Positions 17,303 through 25,889 of a stretch of DNA of 64,000 bases are shown in pieces (within the stretch, counting starts at the first letter, position 1; each line of letters begins with the position of its first letter). Location: positions 3,346,032-3,410,031 of the forward strand of contig NZ_CP043006.1 of the NCBI RefSeq assembly GCF_008086345.1, given 5' to 3'. Under the pieces are notes generated by a model. It did not search any database and was not told the DNA's origin. It worked only from the letters and a program-made list of their open reading frames with translations. Both the position numbers and the translations under genes were made by a program. This DNA is from Chitinophaga sp. XS-30. GTDB lineage: Bacteria > Bacteroidota > Bacteroidia > Chitinophagales > Chitinophagaceae.

Positions 17303-18196
17303 ACAACGGTAACGATTATACTTTCTGCGATCCTCTTTGCCGCATGCAACGGAGGAGATGCCGCCGCCGACGCCTACGGCAATTTTGAATCCACAGAGAT
17401 CATCGTATCGGCGGAGGCCACCGGCAGGCTGCTTCGCTTTGATGTGGAAGAAGGTACGATACTGCCCGCCCGCACAGTGGTCGGCGCCATAGATTCCACG
17501 CAGCTCAGTTTGAAAAAGGCCCAACTGGGCGCCAACATCGAGGCGGTGCTTAGCAAACGGCCTGACGTATCTCCGCAACTGGGAGTCATCCGCCAGCAGA
17601 TCGCCACCTGGCAGCGGGAAAAACAAAGAGTGGAGAACCTGCTCAAAGCCAATGCCGCCACCACAAAACAACTGGATGATGTCAACGCCAGGATAGCCGA
17701 ACTGGAAAAACAATACGCCTCAACAGCTTCCTCCCTGCAAACGCAGGTCAGCGGCCTGACCAGCGAAACCCAGCCGCTGCGCTACCAGGTGGAACAGGTG
17801 GAGGAACAGCTGGCGCAATCCCGCATCATCAATCCTGTAGAAGGCACGGTGCTGGTAAAATACGTGGAGAACGGGGAAGTGGTGAGCTTCGGCAAGCCGC
17901 TGTACAAAATAGCGGACCTCCGCACCATGTACCTCCGCGCTTACATCTCCGGAGACCAGCTGGGCCAGGTGAAAACAGGGCAGGAGGTAATAGTGCAGAC
18001 GGATCTGCCCGGCGGGGAGATGAAAAGCTGGAAAGGCACCATCAGCTGGATCTCCGCTGAAGCAGAGTTCACGCCCAAGACCATTCAGACGAAAGAGGAA
18101 AGAGTACAGCTGGTGTACGCGCTGAAAGTGAAAGTAGAAAACGATGGCGGCCTGAAAATAGGCATGCCCGGCGAAATACGGTTATCCAAAAACTGA
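17297..18196 (+). CDS. HlyD-family periplasmic adaptor (membrane fusion) lipoprotein of an ABC exporter
   Basis: A 299-residue adaptor linking the inner-membrane ABC permeases to the TolC-type channel. The start at 17297 gives a lipoprotein signal with the lipobox LFAAC (Cys17). The order is: lipoyl/barrel-sandwich half (TGRLLRFDVEEGTILPA), coiled coil (about 75-160, IRQQIATWQREKQRVENLLKANAATTKQLDD), second lipoyl half (SRIINPVEGTVLVKYVENGEVVSFGKPLYKIADL) and beta-barrel domain. This is the EmrA/YbhG arrangement. An alternative start at 17252, opened by a mutation in the last tandem-repeat unit, would add 15 residues (MKYHSICPVKNKHEQ) before the lipoprotein signal. The next gene begins 4 nt after the stop. 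Confidence 0.9.
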   Translation: MKTTVTIILSAILFAACNGGDAAADAYGNFESTEIIVSAEATGRLLRFDVEEGTILPARTVVGAIDSTQLSLKKAQLGANIEAVLSKRPDVSPQLGVIRQQIATWQREKQRVENLLKANAATTKQLDDVNARIAELEKQYASTASSLQTQVSGLTSETQPLRYQVEQVEEQLAQSRIINPVEGTVLVKYVENGEVVSFGKPLYKIADLRTMYLRAYISGDQLGQVKTGQEVIVQTDLPGGEMKSWKGTISWISAEAEFTPKTIQTKEERVQLVYALKVKVENDGGLKIGMPGEIRLSKN

Positions 18197-18200
18197 GCTT

Positions 18201-19133
18201 ATGCAACCTGTAGTAGTACAAAATATCCATAAAAGCTTCGGCGATGTGAAAGCGCTGCATGATATTTCCTTTACCGTGGAGGAAGGGGAACTGTTCGGGC
18301 TGATCGGTCCTGATGGCGCCGGGAAATCCACCCTGTTCCGCATCCTGACCACCTTGCTGCTGGCCGATGAGGGCACGGCATATGTGAATGGCTCCGATGT
18401 GGTGAAGGACTACCGTTCCGTACGCAGCCAGGTGGGCTATATGCCGGGGAAATTCTCGCTTTACCAGGACCTCACCATCGAAGAGAACCTGAATTTTTTT
18501 GCCACCATCTTCAACACCGCTGTGGAAGAAAATTACGAGCTGATCAGGGATATCTATGAGCAGATCGCACCATTCAAAAACAGGCCCGCCGGCAAGTTGT
18601 CCGGGGGGATGAAACAGAAGCTGGCCCTGTGCTGCGCGTTGGTGCACAAACCGCAGGTGCTTTTCCTGGATGAGCCGACCACCGGTGTGGACCCGGTCTC
18701 GCGGCAGGAGTTCTGGGAGATGCTGAAGCGCCTGAAAACAAAAGGCATTCCCATCCTGGTATCCACACCGTACATGGATGAAGCTACGCTTTGCGACCGG
18801 GTGGCGCTGATACAGCAGGGCCGCATCATGCAGATCAATACACCGGCAGCCATCGTGGAAGGTTTCGGAAGACCGGTATGGGCCGTGCGTGCTGTGAATA
18901 TGTATCGTTTGCTGACAGATATCCGCGCGTTCGAAGGCACGCACAGCTGCTTCGCATTCGGTGAATACCTGCACGTAACGCTGGATGCAGCCGTATCTGA
19001 ACTGGAAACTTACCTGCAACCACTGGAGCATGAAGCGCTGCAGGTTCTTCCCGCAACGCCGGGGATTGAAGATTCGTTCATGCAGCTGATGCAGCAAAAC
19101 GAGGCGGTAGAGGAACGAGCACATCAACATTAA
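18201..19133 (+). CDS. ABC exporter ATP-binding protein 1 (YbhF N-half-like)
   Basis: A 310-residue ATPase that powers the two ABC-2 permeases. Walker A is GPDGAGKST (36-44), the signature is LSGGMKQKLAL, and Walker B is VLFLDEPTTGVDP followed by the switch region. After the nucleotide-binding domain (about 1-225) there is a C-terminal extension of about 80 residues common in drug-exporter ATPases of this type. In YbhF of enterobacteria the two ATPase units are fused in one chain; here they are separate neighbouring genes (11 nt apart). Confidence 0.92.
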   Translation: MQPVVVQNIHKSFGDVKALHDISFTVEEGELFGLIGPDGAGKSTLFRILTTLLLADEGTAYVNGSDVVKDYRSVRSQVGYMPGKFSLYQDLTIEENLNFFATIFNTAVEENYELIRDIYEQIAPFKNRPAGKLSGGMKQKLALCCALVHKPQVLFLDEPTTGVDPVSRQEFWEMLKRLKTKGIPILVSTPYMDEATLCDRVALIQQGRIMQINTPAAIVEGFGRPVWAVRAVNMYRLLTDIRAFEGTHSCFAFGEYLHVTLDAAVSELETYLQPLEHEALQVLPATPGIEDSFMQLMQQNEAVEERAHQH

Positions 19134-19144
19134 AACAGCACCGG

Positions 19145-19876
19145 ATGAAAAACTATGCGATCATCACAAAAGCCCTGACCAAACGTTTCGGCAATTTCAC
19201 CGCTACGGACGCCATCACCTTTGAAGTGGCGCAGGGAGAGATATTCGGTTTCCTGGGAGCCAACGGCGCGGGAAAGACCACGGCCATGCGCATGCTTTGC
19301 GGCCTGCTCACCCCCACCAGCGGAGAAGCCATGGTAGCCGGCTACGACATTTACCGGCAAACGGAGCAGGTGAAGCGCCGTATCGGTTACATGAGCCAGA
19401 AATTTTCGTTGTATGAAGACCTTACCGTAAAGGAGAATATCCGTTTCTACGGCGGCATCTACGGCCTCGGATATGCCCAGATCAGGGAAAAGACCGCCGC
19501 GCTGCTGCAAAAACTGCAAATGGAAAAGGAAGGCAATATGCTGGTCAGCTCCCTGCCCCTTGGCTGGAAGCAGAAGCTGTCCTTCTCCATCGCTGTCATT
19601 CACGATCCTTCCATCGTGTTCCTGGATGAGCCTACCGGGGGCGTGGACCCGATCACCCGCCGCCAGTTCTGGGACCTTATCTATGAAGCGGCGGACAGGG
19701 GCGTGACCATTTTTGTGACTACGCATTATATGGATGAGGCGGAGTATTGCAACCGTATTTCCATTATGGTGGACGGGAAGATCAAAGCGCTGGACACGCC
19801 GCACAAACTGAAAGAACAATTCAACGCCGGTTCCATGAACCAGGTATTCCTGCAATTGGCAAGAGCAAAATCATAG
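19145..19876 (+). CDS. ABC exporter ATP-binding protein 2 (YbhF C-half-like)
   Basis: A 243-residue ATPase. Walker A is GANGAGKTT (38-46) and Walker B is IVFLDEPTGGVDP. The signature motif is degenerate, LPLGWKQKLSF, instead of LSGGQ; the same change is usual for the second nucleotide-binding unit in this exporter type, so an asymmetric pair with ATPase 1 is likely rather than a defect. The stop is 4 nt before the first permease gene. Confidence 0.92.
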   Translation: MKNYAIITKALTKRFGNFTATDAITFEVAQGEIFGFLGANGAGKTTAMRMLCGLLTPTSGEAMVAGYDIYRQTEQVKRRIGYMSQKFSLYEDLTVKENIRFYGGIYGLGYAQIREKTAALLQKLQMEKEGNMLVSSLPLGWKQKLSFSIAVIHDPSIVFLDEPTGGVDPITRRQFWDLIYEAADRGVTIFVTTHYMDEAEYCNRISIMVDGKIKALDTPHKLKEQFNAGSMNQVFLQLARAKS

Positions 19877-19880
19877 TACT

Positions 19881-20987
19881 ATGCGTCAGTTCCTGGTATT
19901 TGTCAGAAAAGAATGTTACCATATTTTCCGCGACAAGCGTACGTTACTGATCCTGTTCGGCATGCCGGTCGTGCTGATCGTGCTGTTCGGTTTTGCGATC
20001 ACCAACGAGATCCATCAAGCGCAGATCGCTGTGCTGGACCATTCGCAGGATGCCTTCAGCCACCGGCTGATCAACCGGATGACCGCTTCCGGTCATTTTG
20101 CGGTGAGCCATTACCTTTCTTCCCGCGATGCGGTGGAAACGGCATTCCGGGAAGGAGATATCAAACTGGTATTGGTGATCCCCGACCGGTTCGGGCACGA
20201 TTTTCATCACGCCCGCAAAGCGCCCCTGCAACTCATCACCGATTCATCAGACCCCAATACCGCCACAACATTGACCAATTACGCCAATGCCATCATCATG
20301 CAGTACCAGGAGGAAATGGGTGGTAAAACGGACCTGCCTTTAACGATCACCACAGCGGTGCGGATGGAATACAATCCTTCGCTCAAGGGCGTTTTCCTCT
20401 TCGTCCCCGGGGTGATGACGCTGATCCTCATGCTGGTGTCCGCCATGATGACCTCCATCACCATCACACGGGAGAAAGAGCTGGGTACGATGGAAATACT
20501 GCTGGTATCGCCGCTGCGCCCGCTGTTGATCATCGCCGGGAAAGTACTGCCATACATCGCCCTGTCATTCATCATCTCCCTGCTGATCCTGGCGATGGGT
20601 TACTGGGTGTTCGGCATGCCCGTGAAAGGCAGCCTTGTGCTGTTGCTGCTGGAATGCCTGTTGTTTGGCCTCACCGCTTTGTCCCTCGGTATCCTCATAT
20701 CTACCATCACCAATTCCCAGCAAACGGCCATGATGATCTCCATGATGGGGCTGCTGCTGCCGACCATTCTTTTGTCGGGCTTCGTATTCCCGCTGGAGAG
20801 CATGCCGGTGCCGCTGCGGGTATTGTCCAATATCTTCCCGGCAAAATGGTTCATCATTATCCTGAAGAACATCATGCTGAAAGGCGGCGGCCTGCAACAG
20901 GTCTGGCTGCCTACGCTGATCCTCTCGGGGATGACGGTATTTTTCCTGGGACTGAGTATCCGCAACTTTAAAACAAGATTAAGCTGA
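19881..20987 (+). CDS. ABC-2 type permease (YbhS-like)
   Basis: A 368-residue inner-membrane permease. It has one N-terminal span (about 24-44, LLILFGMPVVLIVLFGFAI), a large periplasmic domain (about 45-170), then five spans with the ABC-2 signature around ITREKELGTMEILLVSPLRP. This is the ABC2_membrane_3 layout. It pairs with the next protein, and its stop overlaps that gene's start (TGATG at 20985-20989). Confidence 0.92.
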   Translation: MRQFLVFVRKECYHIFRDKRTLLILFGMPVVLIVLFGFAITNEIHQAQIAVLDHSQDAFSHRLINRMTASGHFAVSHYLSSRDAVETAFREGDIKLVLVIPDRFGHDFHHARKAPLQLITDSSDPNTATTLTNYANAIIMQYQEEMGGKTDLPLTITTAVRMEYNPSLKGVFLFVPGVMTLILMLVSAMMTSITITREKELGTMEILLVSPLRPLLIIAGKVLPYIALSFIISLLILAMGYWVFGMPVKGSLVLLLLECLLFGLTALSLGILISTITNSQQTAMMISMMGLLLPTILLSGFVFPLESMPVPLRVLSNIFPAKWFIIILKNIMLKGGGLQQVWLPTLILSGMTVFFLGLSIRNFKTRLS

Positions 20988-22105
20988 TGCGTACCCTCTT
21001 TTTCATATTACAGAAAGAGTTCCTGCAGATCTTCCGCAACCGCTCTATGCTGCCCATCATTTTTGTGGTGCCCGTGGTACAGTTGCTGGTGCTGTCTTTT
21101 GCCGCCAATTACGAGATCAGGAACCTCACTATTGATATCGTGGACCAGGATGGTTCATCCTGGAGCCGTCAGTTGCGGGACAAGCTGCTGGCTTCCGGTT
21201 ATTTTTCCCTGCACCGCCAGACCTGGGACCCCAAAACGGCGTACAACGATCTTGCGATGGACCGGGCGGACCTGGTGCTGACCATTCCGCCGCATTTTGA
21301 GCGGGACCTGGTGCGGGAAGATGAAGCCCGTTTGCATATCATGGTCAATGCCATCAACGGCAGCAAGGCCGGTCTTGCGGCGGGATATGCCAGCAGCATC
21401 ATCGGCAGCTTCAACCGGCAGCTGCGGCTGGACTGGCTGGCGCTGGATGAAGACGACGGCCCCGCCCGCATCGCGGTTGACCAGCGGTATTGGTACAACC
21501 CGGACATGAATTACAAGTATTTCATGGTGCCGGGCATATTAGGCGTGCTGGTCACGCTGATCGGCGGGTTTCTCTCCGGCATGAACATCGTGAAAGAAAA
21601 GGAGACCGGTACAATAGAGCAGATAAATGTAACGCCTATACGCAAATTTCATTTCATTATCGGAAAGCTGCTGCCTTTCTGGATCATAGCGTTGTTTGAA
21701 CTGGGATTCGGATTGGTGGCCGGCTTGCTGGTGTTCAACCTCCCGGTGGAAGGGAATATCGTCTGGGTATTCCTTTACGCCGCAGTGTACCTGCTGGCGA
21801 TCCTGGGCCTGGGGCTGCTGATCTCCACATTTACCGATACCCAGCAGCAGGCCATGTTCATTTCCTGGTTTTTCCTGATCATTTTTATTTTGATGGGAGG
21901 GCTTTTTACACCGATAGAAAGCATGCCGGTATGGGCGCAAAAGATCACGTTGTTCAACCCCGCGGCTTATTTCATCAAAGTGATACGGATGGTGATGCTG
22001 AAAGGCAGCGGTTGGGCGGATATCCGGTATTACTTCGGTATCATGTTCGTGTTTGCGGCGGTGATCAATGGTATTGCCATCTGGAATTACCGTAAAACCG
22101 TTTAG
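20987..22105 (+). CDS. ABC-2 type permease (YbhR-like)
   Basis: A 372-residue paralogue of the previous permease, with the same layout: N-terminal span (MLPIIFVVPVVQLLVLSFAA), periplasmic domain, then five spans with IVKEKETGTIEQINVTPIRK. It is the last gene of the tetR-tolC-hlyD-ATPase-ATPase-permease-permease cluster. The complete set argues for a working tripartite exporter of toxic small molecules; the substrate cannot be inferred. A strong terminator follows. Confidence 0.92.
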   Translation: MRTLFFILQKEFLQIFRNRSMLPIIFVVPVVQLLVLSFAANYEIRNLTIDIVDQDGSSWSRQLRDKLLASGYFSLHRQTWDPKTAYNDLAMDRADLVLTIPPHFERDLVREDEARLHIMVNAINGSKAGLAAGYASSIIGSFNRQLRLDWLALDEDDGPARIAVDQRYWYNPDMNYKYFMVPGILGVLVTLIGGFLSGMNIVKEKETGTIEQINVTPIRKFHFIIGKLLPFWIIALFELGFGLVAGLLVFNLPVEGNIVWVFLYAAVYLLAILGLGLLISTFTDTQQQAMFISWFFLIIFILMGGLFTPIESMPVWAQKITLFNPAAYFIKVIRMVMLKGSGWADIRYYFGIMFVFAAVINGIAIWNYRKTV

Positions 22106-22128
22106 TAAACAGTTGTAGGGTAACAGAC

Positions 22129-22158
22129 GGCCGGGGCATTTTTGCCCTGGCCATTTTT
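22129..22158. terminator. terminator between the exporter operon and the convergent MocR gene
   Basis: GGCCGGGGCA (22129-22138) pairs with TGCCCTGGCC (22143-22152), one wobble, followed by ATTTTTA. It abuts the stop codon of the convergent regulator gene (22157-22159). Confidence 0.75.
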
Positions 22159-23587
22159 ATGAACGCCCCTGCAGCAACTGGTGCGCCAGTTTGCCGATGG
22201 TTTTCAGGCCATCGTCCATCTGTTTGCTCCAGGGATGGCTGTGGCTGATGCGCAGGCAGTTATTGTACCGGTCCTGCAGCGAGAATATCCTGCCCGGGGC
22301 GAAGCTCACCTTCTTTTTCATGGCCAGATCATACAGCTCAAAAGTATTGATAGCCTGGTTCAGCTCCAGCCACAATACATAGCCGCCCTGGGGGCGGGTA
22401 ACGCAGGTGTCTTCCGGGAAGTAGTCCGCAATGGCCTGCTGGTACCGGAGGCATTGGGTGTGCAGCATTTTGCGGAGGTTGCGGAGATGGTGCTCATACC
22501 GCCCGTTCTCCAGAAAATGTGCAATGGCCGCCTGGGGGAGGGTCGCGCTGGATACGGAGTGATTGAGCTTGAGGCGGAGGACCTTGTCTTTATACTTGCC
22601 CGGCATCGTCCACCCCACACGGTAGCCGGGGGCGAGGGATTTGGAGAAGGAATTGCACAGCAGCACATTGCCGTAACGATCGTACTGCTTGCAGCTGGAA
22701 GGCCGTGTTTTCCCGAAATACAGATCGGCATAGATATCATCTTCGATGAGCGGGATATCATATTTGTTCACCAGCTTCACCAGCTCCCGCTTGTTCTTGT
22801 CCGGCATGCAGGCGCCGAGCGGGTTGGAAAAGTTGGTCACAAAAATGCAGGCTTTGATCCTGAATTTGGGAATGGCTTTATCCAGATACTCCAGGTCCAC
22901 CCCCGTGACCGGGTTGGTGGGCAGTTCCAGTACCTTCAGCCCGAGGCTTTCCGCCAGCTGGAAGGTGCCGCAGTAGGCGGGGCTTTCCAGTGCAATGACA
23001 TCGCCCGGTTGGGTGGTAGCGGAGAGGCATAAGGTGAGTGCGTCCATGCATCCGGTGGTGGTCACGATATCCTCTTCGGTAAAAGTGGTCACGCCCCAGT
23101 GCATGTTCATCCGCGCGATCTGGCGTCTCAGCTGCAGGTTGCCCTGGAGGTTCTCGTAGTTCACGCCGCCTGCGGGCAGTGCGCGCATGGCCTGAATGAG
23201 CGATTTGCTGAGCCTGGCGGCGGGCAGCAACTCCTCCGGAGGGGCCGCTACGTTGAAACGCAGAACGTCATCGGGATTGAGGTGGTTGAACACTTCGGTG
23301 ATCATATCCCCGACATTCACTTCCGAGGCCTTTTTGACGGGACGGCAGGCTTTGGGCATTTCCGGCAGGCGGCGGGGAGAGAAGCGCACGTAGTAGCCGG
23401 ATTTGGGACGCGGCTCGATGTAGCCCTTGCTTTCCAGGTGATAGTACGCCTGGAAGACGGTGCTCATGCTGATACCCTGTTCTTTGCTCAGGGAGCGGAC
23501 GGAAGGGAGCTTGTCGCCGGTCTTCATCACTTCTTTTTCGATCATGGCCTGGATGCGGTCAGCCACCTGGAGATATAGATGTTCCAT
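22157..23587 (-). CDS. MocR-type regulator: GntR winged helix fused to a fold-type I aminotransferase domain
   Basis: A 476-residue transcription factor of the MocR/PdxR/GabR group. The N-terminal GntR winged helix is at 1-70 (GDKLPSVRSLSKEQGISMSTVFQAYYHLESKGYIEPRPKSGYYV). The rest is an aminotransferase-like domain with a PLP lysine, Lys316 in NSFSKSLAPGYRVGW, and EDDIYADL. Members sense PLP or amino compounds rather than transaminate. The ATG at 23587 is chosen over a TTG nine codons upstream. A 17-base sequence in its own upstream region (23602-23618) recurs exactly before the PLP decarboxylase gene at 25890, suggesting that gene and its EamA neighbour as targets. Confidence 0.9.
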   Translation of the reverse strand: MEHLYLQVADRIQAMIEKEVMKTGDKLPSVRSLSKEQGISMSTVFQAYYHLESKGYIEPRPKSGYYVRFSPRRLPEMPKACRPVKKASEVNVGDMITEVFNHLNPDDVLRFNVAAPPEELLPAARLSKSLIQAMRALPAGGVNYENLQGNLQLRRQIARMNMHWGVTTFTEEDIVTTTGCMDALTLCLSATTQPGDVIALESPAYCGTFQLAESLGLKVLELPTNPVTGVDLEYLDKAIPKFRIKACIFVTNFSNPLGACMPDKNKRELVKLVNKYDIPLIEDDIYADLYFGKTRPSSCKQYDRYGNVLLCNSFSKSLAPGYRVGWTMPGKYKDKVLRLKLNHSVSSATLPQAAIAHFLENGRYEHHLRNLRKMLHTQCLRYQQAIADYFPEDTCVTRPQGGYVLWLELNQAINTFELYDLAMKKKVSFAPGRIFSLQDRYNNCLRISHSHPWSKQMDDGLKTIGKLAHQLLQGRS

Positions 23588-23601
23588 AAAAGCGAATTGT
23601 A

Positions 23602-23618
23602 CTGATCTGGTCAAAATT
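23602..23618 (+). promoter_or_regulatory. putative MocR binding site, copy 1
   Basis: CTGATCTGGTCAAAATT, 15 bp upstream of the regulator's ATG (gene on the minus strand). The identical 17-mer recurs at 25794-25810. Confidence 0.55.
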
Positions 23619-23721
23619 ACGGAAATGGGAACTGTTTGGTGAGAATTTTATGTGATAAATATTTTTCCGGATATTGGGATATAATGTATGTTTATATTTT
23701 AAACCCAACACCCTTTACACT

Positions 23722-24477
23722 ATGAAAAAGTTTGTAAATCCGTTTTTGCTGTTTTTACTCTGCTGTACATCCCTGAATGCTCTTGCTCAGAACCATTTTC
23801 CCGGAACAGGTAATGTGGGGATTGGTACGACAGCGCCCGTTAATAAATTGACCATTGACAATGGTGCAACAAGAGATGGCCTGACCATTCTGAGCGATGG
23901 AAGTAATGTCGTTTATTCCGATATCAATTTCAGGGTGAAGGATTTATCTGCTTTTCCGGCGGGGAATGTACATAACTGGGTCATCTCACACAGAAAAGAC
24001 GGATATTTTTCCGGCGGGCCAACATTGTCCTCACTGGAATTTTATGGCTCGCGTCCTGGCGGCGGATATGTTGCGCCGCTTGTTTTTGAAGCGAATGGAG
24101 ATGTAATATTAGCTTCTCCATATGCGGTGTCCAGAAGCGGGAACGTGGGAATAGGTTTGTTGAACCCCCAATACAAACTGACGGTAGCCGGCACTATCGG
24201 CGCCCGTAAAATGAAGGTCACACAGGAAACCTGGGCGGATTTCGTATTCGGACCGGAGTATCAGCTGCCTTCGCTGCAGGAACTGGATGCCTACATCAAA
24301 GTGCATCAACATCTGCCGGACATGCCTTCGGAATCGGAAGTGCTGGCGGATGGGCTTGATCTCGGGGAAATGAACCGGAAATTATTGCAGAAAGTGGAGG
24401 AGTTGACGCTGTATATTATTGAACAGGATAAGCGGATTAAGGTTTTAGAGTCCCGGAGTGTTGCCGGGAAGGATTGA
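23722..24477 (+). CDS. secreted surface protein of the tail-fibre-like 'GNVGIGT' family
   Basis: A 251-residue exported protein. The start at 23722 gives a signal peptide (MKKFVNPFLLFLLCCTSLNALAQ). It contains two GNVGIGxxxPxxKLTxxG motifs (near residues 30-50 and 150-168), typical of Bacteroidota proteins with phage-tail-fibre-like beta structure. The C-terminal part (LPSLQELDAYIKVHQHLPDMPSESEV region, then a coiled coil MNRKLLQKVEELTLYIIEQDKRIKVLESR) is the common ending of this family. A structural or adhesive surface role is likely; no enzymatic motif is seen. It stands alone. Confidence 0.75.
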   Translation: MKKFVNPFLLFLLCCTSLNALAQNHFPGTGNVGIGTTAPVNKLTIDNGATRDGLTILSDGSNVVYSDINFRVKDLSAFPAGNVHNWVISHRKDGYFSGGPTLSSLEFYGSRPGGGYVAPLVFEANGDVILASPYAVSRSGNVGIGLLNPQYKLTVAGTIGARKMKVTQETWADFVFGPEYQLPSLQELDAYIKVHQHLPDMPSESEVLADGLDLGEMNRKLLQKVEELTLYIIEQDKRIKVLESRSVAGKD

Positions 24478-24594
24478 AATCACTGCCGATCATTGCCTGC
24501 TATTGGAAGTATCGGAAGGTGCTTTGGGATTTGACGTGATAGAAAAAACGGAACTTATGCAATGTAAGAGTGAAGGGTAAATGATGCATTTTAT

Positions 24595-24658
24595 CTAAAT
24601 TAAGTCAGTCGGCTGACGCAATTTAGCTAAATTAGGTCAGTCGACTGACGCAATTACG
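24595..24658. repeat. two 32-bp tandem repeats, each with a palindromic core
   Basis: Units at 24595-24626 and 24627-24658 share CTAAATTA-GTCAGTCG-CTGACGCAATT. The cores are GTCAGTCGGCTGAC (24604-24617) and GTCAGTCGACTGAC (24636-24649), the second a perfect 14-bp palindrome. They lie about 120-180 bp before the DinB-ogt start and look like a double protein-binding site. The rest of the 297-base gap shows nothing. Confidence 0.7.
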
Positions 24659-24774
24659 ATAATTGCCGGTCTGTTTCAACAGAACAACTCACATAGATGC
24701 TGCTGCCCATCAGGGACATCGCTCCATATTTATCCCCGATATTCCATAACTTTACCCTCCATTCAATCATTCAA

Positions 24775-25266
24775 ATGAGCCAGTTGACCTTACCCTTCTC
24801 CCTCGATAAACGCCTGCGCGTCCAGCATCTCGCCCTGGAAGAGATCATCGGCGCCGTTCCGGAAGAACAGCTGCATCTGGACCTGCGCCCGGGTAAATGG
24901 ACGGCTTTCGAGAATGCCGCGCACCTCGCCGCTTTCCATCATGTTTACAAAAAACGCATAGAAAGAATGATGAAAGAAGATGCGCCTGTATTTGAGCCGT
25001 ATATCTGGGAGGAAGATAAACGTTTTGCGGAGTTCAAGGATATGCGGAAAGATATCCTGCTTGAACAATACGTACAGGATCGCCAGGACCTGATCGCCCT
25101 GGTGGATACGCTTTCCGGAACGGATCTGCAACGTACCGGCATACATGGCGTGTACGGACAGTTCAGCATTGCGCACTGGCTGGAAATGTTCGTGTTGCAT
25201 GAAGCCCGCCATCTGTACATCATCTTTCAACTGGCACATACAAAGCATAAGCAACCATTATTATGA
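24775..25266 (+). CDS. DinB family four-helix protein (putative metal-dependent)
   Basis: A 163-residue DinB-superfamily protein. The start at 24775 matches the usual family N-terminus; an in-frame extension to 24697 looks non-coding. The pattern is PGKWTAFENAAHLAAFHHVYKKRIERM (about 38-64) and a C-terminal helix with HWLEMFVLHEARHLYII, giving the three His of the family's metal site. The biochemical role is unknown; some members are thiol-dependent transferases. The stop overlaps the ogt start by four bases (ATGA at 25263-25266), so the two are translationally coupled. Confidence 0.85.
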   Translation: MSQLTLPFSLDKRLRVQHLALEEIIGAVPEEQLHLDLRPGKWTAFENAAHLAAFHHVYKKRIERMMKEDAPVFEPYIWEEDKRFAEFKDMRKDILLEQYVQDRQDLIALVDTLSGTDLQRTGIHGVYGQFSIAHWLEMFVLHEARHLYIIFQLAHTKHKQPLL

Positions 25267-25748
25267 CTACCGAAGCAGCCGAGCAACTCATCTATACCCA
25301 ATCCCCTGTGGGGATGATTGCGATATACGGTACCGCGGAATACATCAGGGCCGTGTCTTTTATCGATGATGAAAAAGCGCCGTCAACACCGGAGGCCGCG
25401 CCGCTGCTGCATACCTGCGCGTTGCAGTTGCAGGAGTATTTCGATAAGAAAAGAACAGTGTTCGACTTTCCCATCGCGCAACCCGGAACACCTTTCCAGC
25501 AAACGGTCTGGCACCACCTCACCACCATTCCCTATGGGGAGACCATCACTTATCTTGCCCTGGCCAAACGGATCGGCAATCCTAAAAGCATTCGTGCGGT
25601 GGGCACCACCAATGGCCGCAATCAACTGGCGGTGATCGTGCCCTGTCATCGTGTGATCGGCAGCAATGGCGCACTGACCGGCTATGCCGGTGGCTTGTGG
25701 CGTAAACAATGGCTGCTGGACCATGAAAAGGGCGGCCTTTTGTTCTGA
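25263..25748 (+). CDS. ogt: methylated-DNA--[protein]-cysteine S-methyltransferase
   Basis: A 161-residue suicide DNA-repair protein that takes O6-alkyl groups from guanine onto a cysteine. The acceptor is Cys128 in the invariant PCHRV motif, with downstream GALTGYAGGLWRKQWLL, and the DNA-binding helix-turn-helix contains YGETITYLALAKRIGNPKSIRAVG. Length and layout match Ogt-type proteins without an Ada domain. It is coupled to the DinB gene. A hairpin (ATGACGAA at 25748-25755, TTCGTCAT at 25761-25768) follows the stop. Confidence 0.95.
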   Translation: MTTEAAEQLIYTQSPVGMIAIYGTAEYIRAVSFIDDEKAPSTPEAAPLLHTCALQLQEYFDKKRTVFDFPIAQPGTPFQQTVWHHLTTIPYGETITYLALAKRIGNPKSIRAVGTTNGRNQLAVIVPCHRVIGSNGALTGYAGGLWRKQWLLDHEKGGLLF

Positions 25749-25793
25749 TGACGAATGATGTTCGTCATGGATCATTCATTTTGATCAACCCAT

Positions 25794-25810
25794 CTGATCT
25801 GGTCAAAATT
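25794..25810 (+). promoter_or_regulatory. putative MocR binding site, copy 2
   Basis: CTGATCTGGTCAAAATT, identical to the site before the MocR gene. It lies 80 bp before the decarboxylase ATG and is preceded by TTGATCAA (25781-25788), a possible additional half-site. Confidence 0.55.
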
Positions 25811-25889
25811 TACAAAACTGAATCTGTTTTTTTATAGCAAAATGCCGGAATTTTGAGCTGTCAATTTTAAGACTTCGAAATCGCCGGTT

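Noticed and set aside
17083..17349. Minus-strand frames with the repeated peptide FICSCLFFTGQME
   Set aside because: They are translations of the 45-bp DNA repeat (45 is divisible by three, so every frame repeats). No start context or domain; not a protein gene.
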